Part shown: piece after piece, positions 18,631 to 21,090 of the stretch
How positions within the stretch are numbered: the first letter of the stretch is position 1
Layout: the number at the start of each line of letters is the position of its first letter
From: Plakobranchus ocellatus
Lineage: Eukaryota; Mollusca; Gastropoda; Plakobranchidae
Reading direction: 5' to 3'
Length of the DNA stretch: 21,090 bases
Assembly: GCA_019648995.1 (NCBI GenBank)
Contig: BLXT01004769.1
Coordinates: 170,814-191,903, forward strand
Made by a program: the position numbers and the translations under genes
The notes under the pieces: model-generated
What the model saw: only the letters and a program-made list of their open reading frames with translations
Told to the model about the DNA's origin: nothing
Database searches by the model: none

Positions 18631-18870
18631 GGAAGCAACTACTATTTCTAGGATACGTTTGCCGAAAGAAGGATTTAGCAATCACTGCAAAGATTGAAGG
18701 CAAACGCAGCACAATAGACAGAGAATAACTTTTTTTGAAAGTCTTAACTCATGAGCAATAGACAACGGTAGCAGCAACTTCATAAGGTTAACTGAGAACA
18801 GATTTGATTGACGGAACATAGTTGCCGATGTCTGTTTCAGATAAGGTATTAAAAAAAGGAAGAAGCCATT
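18631..18870 (+). pseudogene. Family-1 LINE 3' tail (copy C, part 3)
   Basis: Reads FLGYVCRKKDLAIT and AKIEGKRST (from ~18646), matching the C-terminal block of copies A and B, followed by the shared 3' sequence (agtcttaactcatgagcaatagacaacgg..., ggttaactgaga). It is the continuation of the LINE that stops near 18098; only about 20 bp of LINE appears lost at the insertion. It tapers into unassigned sequence around 18870. Confidence 0.82.
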
Positions 18871-19044
18871 GCAAAATAAAAAGAGTTCACTCTTTGCATT
18901 GTGAAATAGCAAAAAAACCACCCAGTTTAATATATAAAAACTGATTGAAAAACGTTTTTAAATGGTAATACAAACTAAATTTAATGCTGACTGACAAGTT
19001 GACAAGTTTTCTGCCTCGTCTTTTTGACTTTCAAAAGTCCTTAT

Positions 19045-19770
19045 GAAACAAATAACCCAAAATAGGAGGCCCTTAACCAGTCTTTAAAAGCTCCAATAGC
19101 CTCCTTTTGTCATCTAAATGACGTTCTTTGAGTGATTTTTTTTAAAATTAGGAAACAGAAAAATTCTGAGAGCGCTAGGTCCAGTGAATGTGCTGGGTGT
19201 AGCAGAATTTCAAAGCTGAACTGTTCTGGGCTGCCTGTTATGCTCTGTGCTCGGGGGTGATGTCATGCGATAGGAAAATCCCGCTTCGGAGTTTTTACGC
19301 CTTTTCCTCACTAAATCGAATCACTAAAGCGAGCCTGAGCAGTAGCCTGCTGTGATTGTTTGTTTTTTTTTTCCATTTTACATATTACAGGCAGTCATTC
19401 ATATCATTGATACCTTCAAAATTCCAGAAACATGGCAGCATTACCTTTCCACTAGCCTAGACTGTGTTACTTCGACTTCTTTATGACTGAGAAGATGAAT
19501 TTCATTGTATGCAAAACGCTTCTTTTTTTCTGAATCAAAATGATAAATCCAATTTTTCTCCGTAGTCTCCAAGAAATGTGTGTCATTTGACTCAGTTCGA
19601 AAGAGAGTCTGTCAGGGCTAAAAGCTTTGTTCCCTGTCAAAAAAATAATAGGGTACCCATTTTGCAGACACCATATCCATCTATAGCAAGTGATCCTATA
19701 CTGATTCTCATTTCACTTGAGAGACGTTTAACGGAGAGCCAGTTTCTTCAGTATGGAAACACCTGCCTCA
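19045..19770 (-). pseudogene. mariner-type transposase remnant
   Basis: Minus-strand remains of a Tc1/mariner-superfamily transposase, mariner branch. In order: TEETGSPLNVSQV (end of the helix-turn-helix region, from ~19755), MVSAKWVPYYF (19674 on; compare VSARWVP), HFLETTEKNWIYHFDSEKKK (where mariner has 'TGDETWVHHYDPETK'), GKVMLPCFWNFEGI, ITAGYC, KLRSGIFLSHDITPEHRA (compare HDNAPAH; HD codons 19262-19267), then LLHPAHSLDLALSEFF (compare HPPYSPDLAPSDFFLF) and EAIGAFKDW (ending 19077). The first catalytic Asp is Glu and the third (in APSD) is Glu; the middle one is kept. The spacing from the second to the third acidic residue is ~33 codons with a frame change, fitting DD34D. The N-terminus and terminal repeats were not found. 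Confidence 0.85.
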
Positions 19771-19809
19771 ATTACCAAAAGTGATGAAGTGCCTTTCACG
19801 TGAATGATA

Positions 19810-19832
19810 AGATGGAATGAGAATCACCCATT
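19810..19832 (+). repeat. 23-bp direct repeat, copy 1
   Basis: agatggaatgagaatcaccc followed by att, identical to 20143-20165, 333 bp away. Copy 2 sits in its proper place in the LINE (RWNENHPL). Copy 1 lies at the 5' edge of the LINE fragment, before the RNase H domain, where it does not belong. Confidence 0.9.
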
Positions 19833-20512
19833 GTCCAGAAACAGACACAAGAATAGCGGCGCAGGCGTGCTTATTGAATAGCCAATTGGTGCAAGGGAAA
19901 CACACCTACTCCTCAAAGGAGTGCGCTGCTCAAACTTCAAAGCAGAAGCAATTGCTCGAGAACAAGTGATCCTCATAGTCAATCTACAGCAAGACCTGTA
20001 ATCTAATGGATTCCTGGGCACTACTAAATCCCAGGCAGTGAAACTGATTACAGACTGGCTAAAGAGGGAAGATACATGATGCAAAAAGACACAAAAAGTC
20101 ACTTCAAGAGGCTAATCTCTAATCAAAACAACCGTCAGAGCTAGATGGAATGAGAATCACCCATTATATAACAAAAAGGATTTTTATCGCAAACTGAACA
20201 ACAATACCAAAGCTTAATCTTCAGATTACGAACAGGCAACAGACTTAGGAAGAACATATTCATAAAACACAGTTCGAGAAACTTCTAATTGCCAAAGCAG
20301 ATTTGGGATTCAAACAACAGAACCCTTGCTGCAGACGTACCCAAATCTTTTGGCTCTAAGAAACTTACCTAGACAAAGAATACCTCCCTCATCCAAAATC
20401 TGAATGGCAAACTCGAAGAATTGACTCTCACAGCGGACTTTGTGCTGGCCATTGGTCTAGAAATTTGATATGTCTTGAGAGCAGCGAGAACCCAAAGAAG
20501 AAGAAGAAGATC
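19811..20512 (+). pseudogene. LINE 3' end with RNase H domain and AAG-rich tail
   Basis: C-terminal part of a LINE polyprotein with an RNase H domain (I/Jockey-like layout). Pieces in order: SETDTRNSGAGVLIE-like start (19835-19880), GVRCSNFKAEAIA (~19920-19955; the FxAExxA catalytic Glu), VI-WIPGHY-IPGSE (~19998-20040; compare WIPGHCEIPGNE), TDYRLAKEGR (compare ADRLAKEG), RARWNENHPLYNKKDFY (~20137-20190), LRTGNRL-like sequence near 20225-20250, LLQTYPN (compare LLQxCPN), then a short 3' region ending in (aag)n at 20496-20512. The central Asp-containing LTDS segment is missing. Several stops and shifts. The sequence left of 19811 is mariner, so the LINE is 5'-truncated. No RT is present. Confidence 0.82.
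20143..20165 (+). repeat. 23-bp direct repeat, copy 2
   Basis: The partner of 19810-19832, encoding RWNENHPL in the LINE's own frame. Confidence 0.9.
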
Positions 20513-20620
20513 CTACTTCTACTTTTAGATCTTTCATAATCAAACTAAAGACTTCTGAAACCCTTCTCGAAAGTAATGCATAGCATACAGTGCGTTATCA
20601 TATTCTATATAATTATGATG

Positions 20621-21090
20621 GAGCTAGGCGAACAAATCAACAAACAGGGTAATCTCAAAATATACACAAATCAGATGCATAAAAATTGGCAGATAGTTGC
20701 ATAAAAATATGAAGTTAGGAACGCGGCATTCAGTTTTAAATTTGAAGAACTATTTTGTTAAAAAAAGGGGGGGAGGAAGAAGAAAATTTTAACAAAACTG
20801 TCAGCGATTGAAACCGGAGCAGCTTTCAAGTTTTTTTACGGCTGTGTGTTGTTCTTTCTTTGTTTTGTTTACCCTGTTCGTTTATTTTTAACCAAGAACA
20901 AATATTAATTGATACTGGGAAAATCTTATTTTTTTTTCTATGGTACGCATGTTATTTAAATCTAGATTCTGGGTTTACCTCAAATCTAAATGTTTAAAAA
21001 ATTGAAGAGGCATTTCGTGTTGACATTTGGATAATTTGTACTATACCTACTCTCTCTCCCTTTCTCTCTCTCTCTCTCCCTCTCCCCCCC
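20621..21090 (-). repeat. Purine-headed interspersed repeat, copy Y (runs off window)
   Basis: Inverse-oriented copy of 18115-18630. On the plus strand it starts gagctaggcgaacaaatcaa (the right end of copy X inverted) and finishes in the CT/C tract at 21048-21090, the complement of copy X's GA/G tract. Similarity is patchy but continuous along the whole length. Together the two copies define one end (gcctagctc) and a purine-tract-proximal side; the outer end of this copy lies beyond the window. Confidence 0.75.

Noticed and set aside
19578-20102. Open frames on plus (19578-19784) and minus (19824-20102) strands
   Set aside because: Antisense shadows of the mariner transposase and of the RNase H-bearing LINE end, respectively.
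1-21090. CRISPR arrays, operons, LTR elements or viral genes
   Set aside because: No regularly spaced direct repeats with unique spacers, no bacterial gene organisation, and no capsid, protease or integrase motif, nor any paired long terminal repeats, were seen.

Overview
This window looks like AT-rich, repeat-dense, draft-assembled animal DNA, most likely from a mollusc and perhaps a gastropod. That guess rests on three kinds of evidence: LINE families I recall as common in molluscan assemblies, scattered AGATCT/TCTAGA-rich patches, and long TA microsatellites. I see no bacterial, viral or LTR-element gene and no intact conventional host gene. Two assembly gaps are present (23 Ns at 10872-10894, 3 Ns at 16925-16927).

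Layout. Positions 1-865 hold nothing I can assign. Positions 866-2690 hold two plus-strand fragments of one LINE family (here 'family 1'; apurinic-type endonuclease plus reverse transcriptase, RTE-like in general style). A TA run, an unassigned stretch and a degenerate ~110-135 bp tandem array (to ~4499) follow. A 2.7 kb minus-strand LINE of the restriction-like-endonuclease (R2/Hero-like) group fills 4500-7230 and is recognisable almost throughout despite several breaks. Positions 8820-9560 are the C-terminal end of a third LINE type on the minus strand. A diverged minisatellite lies at 9809-10055. At 10638-10758 there is a possible host gene start: TATA box, short leader, ATG and a consensus splice donor 14 nt into the coding sequence.

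The right half is a nest of insertions. A second family-1 LINE (endonuclease half 12440-13629, RT half 16951-18098, 3' tail 18631-18870) is split twice. The first split holds a 3.19 kb element (13691-16881) with 33-bp terminal inverted repeats differing at one base, subterminal repeats of the same motif, TA runs outside both ends, and a two-exon minus-strand coding unit whose frame is kept across the splice. The second split holds a ~0.5 kb repeat headed by a purine tract (18115-18630); another copy of it lies inverted at 20621-21090. Part of this LINE is duplicated in tandem (2 x 176 bp, 3 differences). To the right are a decayed mariner transposase (19045-19770, minus) and the RNase H-bearing 3' end of a fourth LINE type with an AAG-rich tail (19811-20512).

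The window is best read as intergenic or intronic DNA built by repeated transposition. The parts most worth following are the TIR element with its small spliced gene, the purine-headed repeat family, and the candidate promoter/first exon. All family names come from memory of protein motifs; no search was run.
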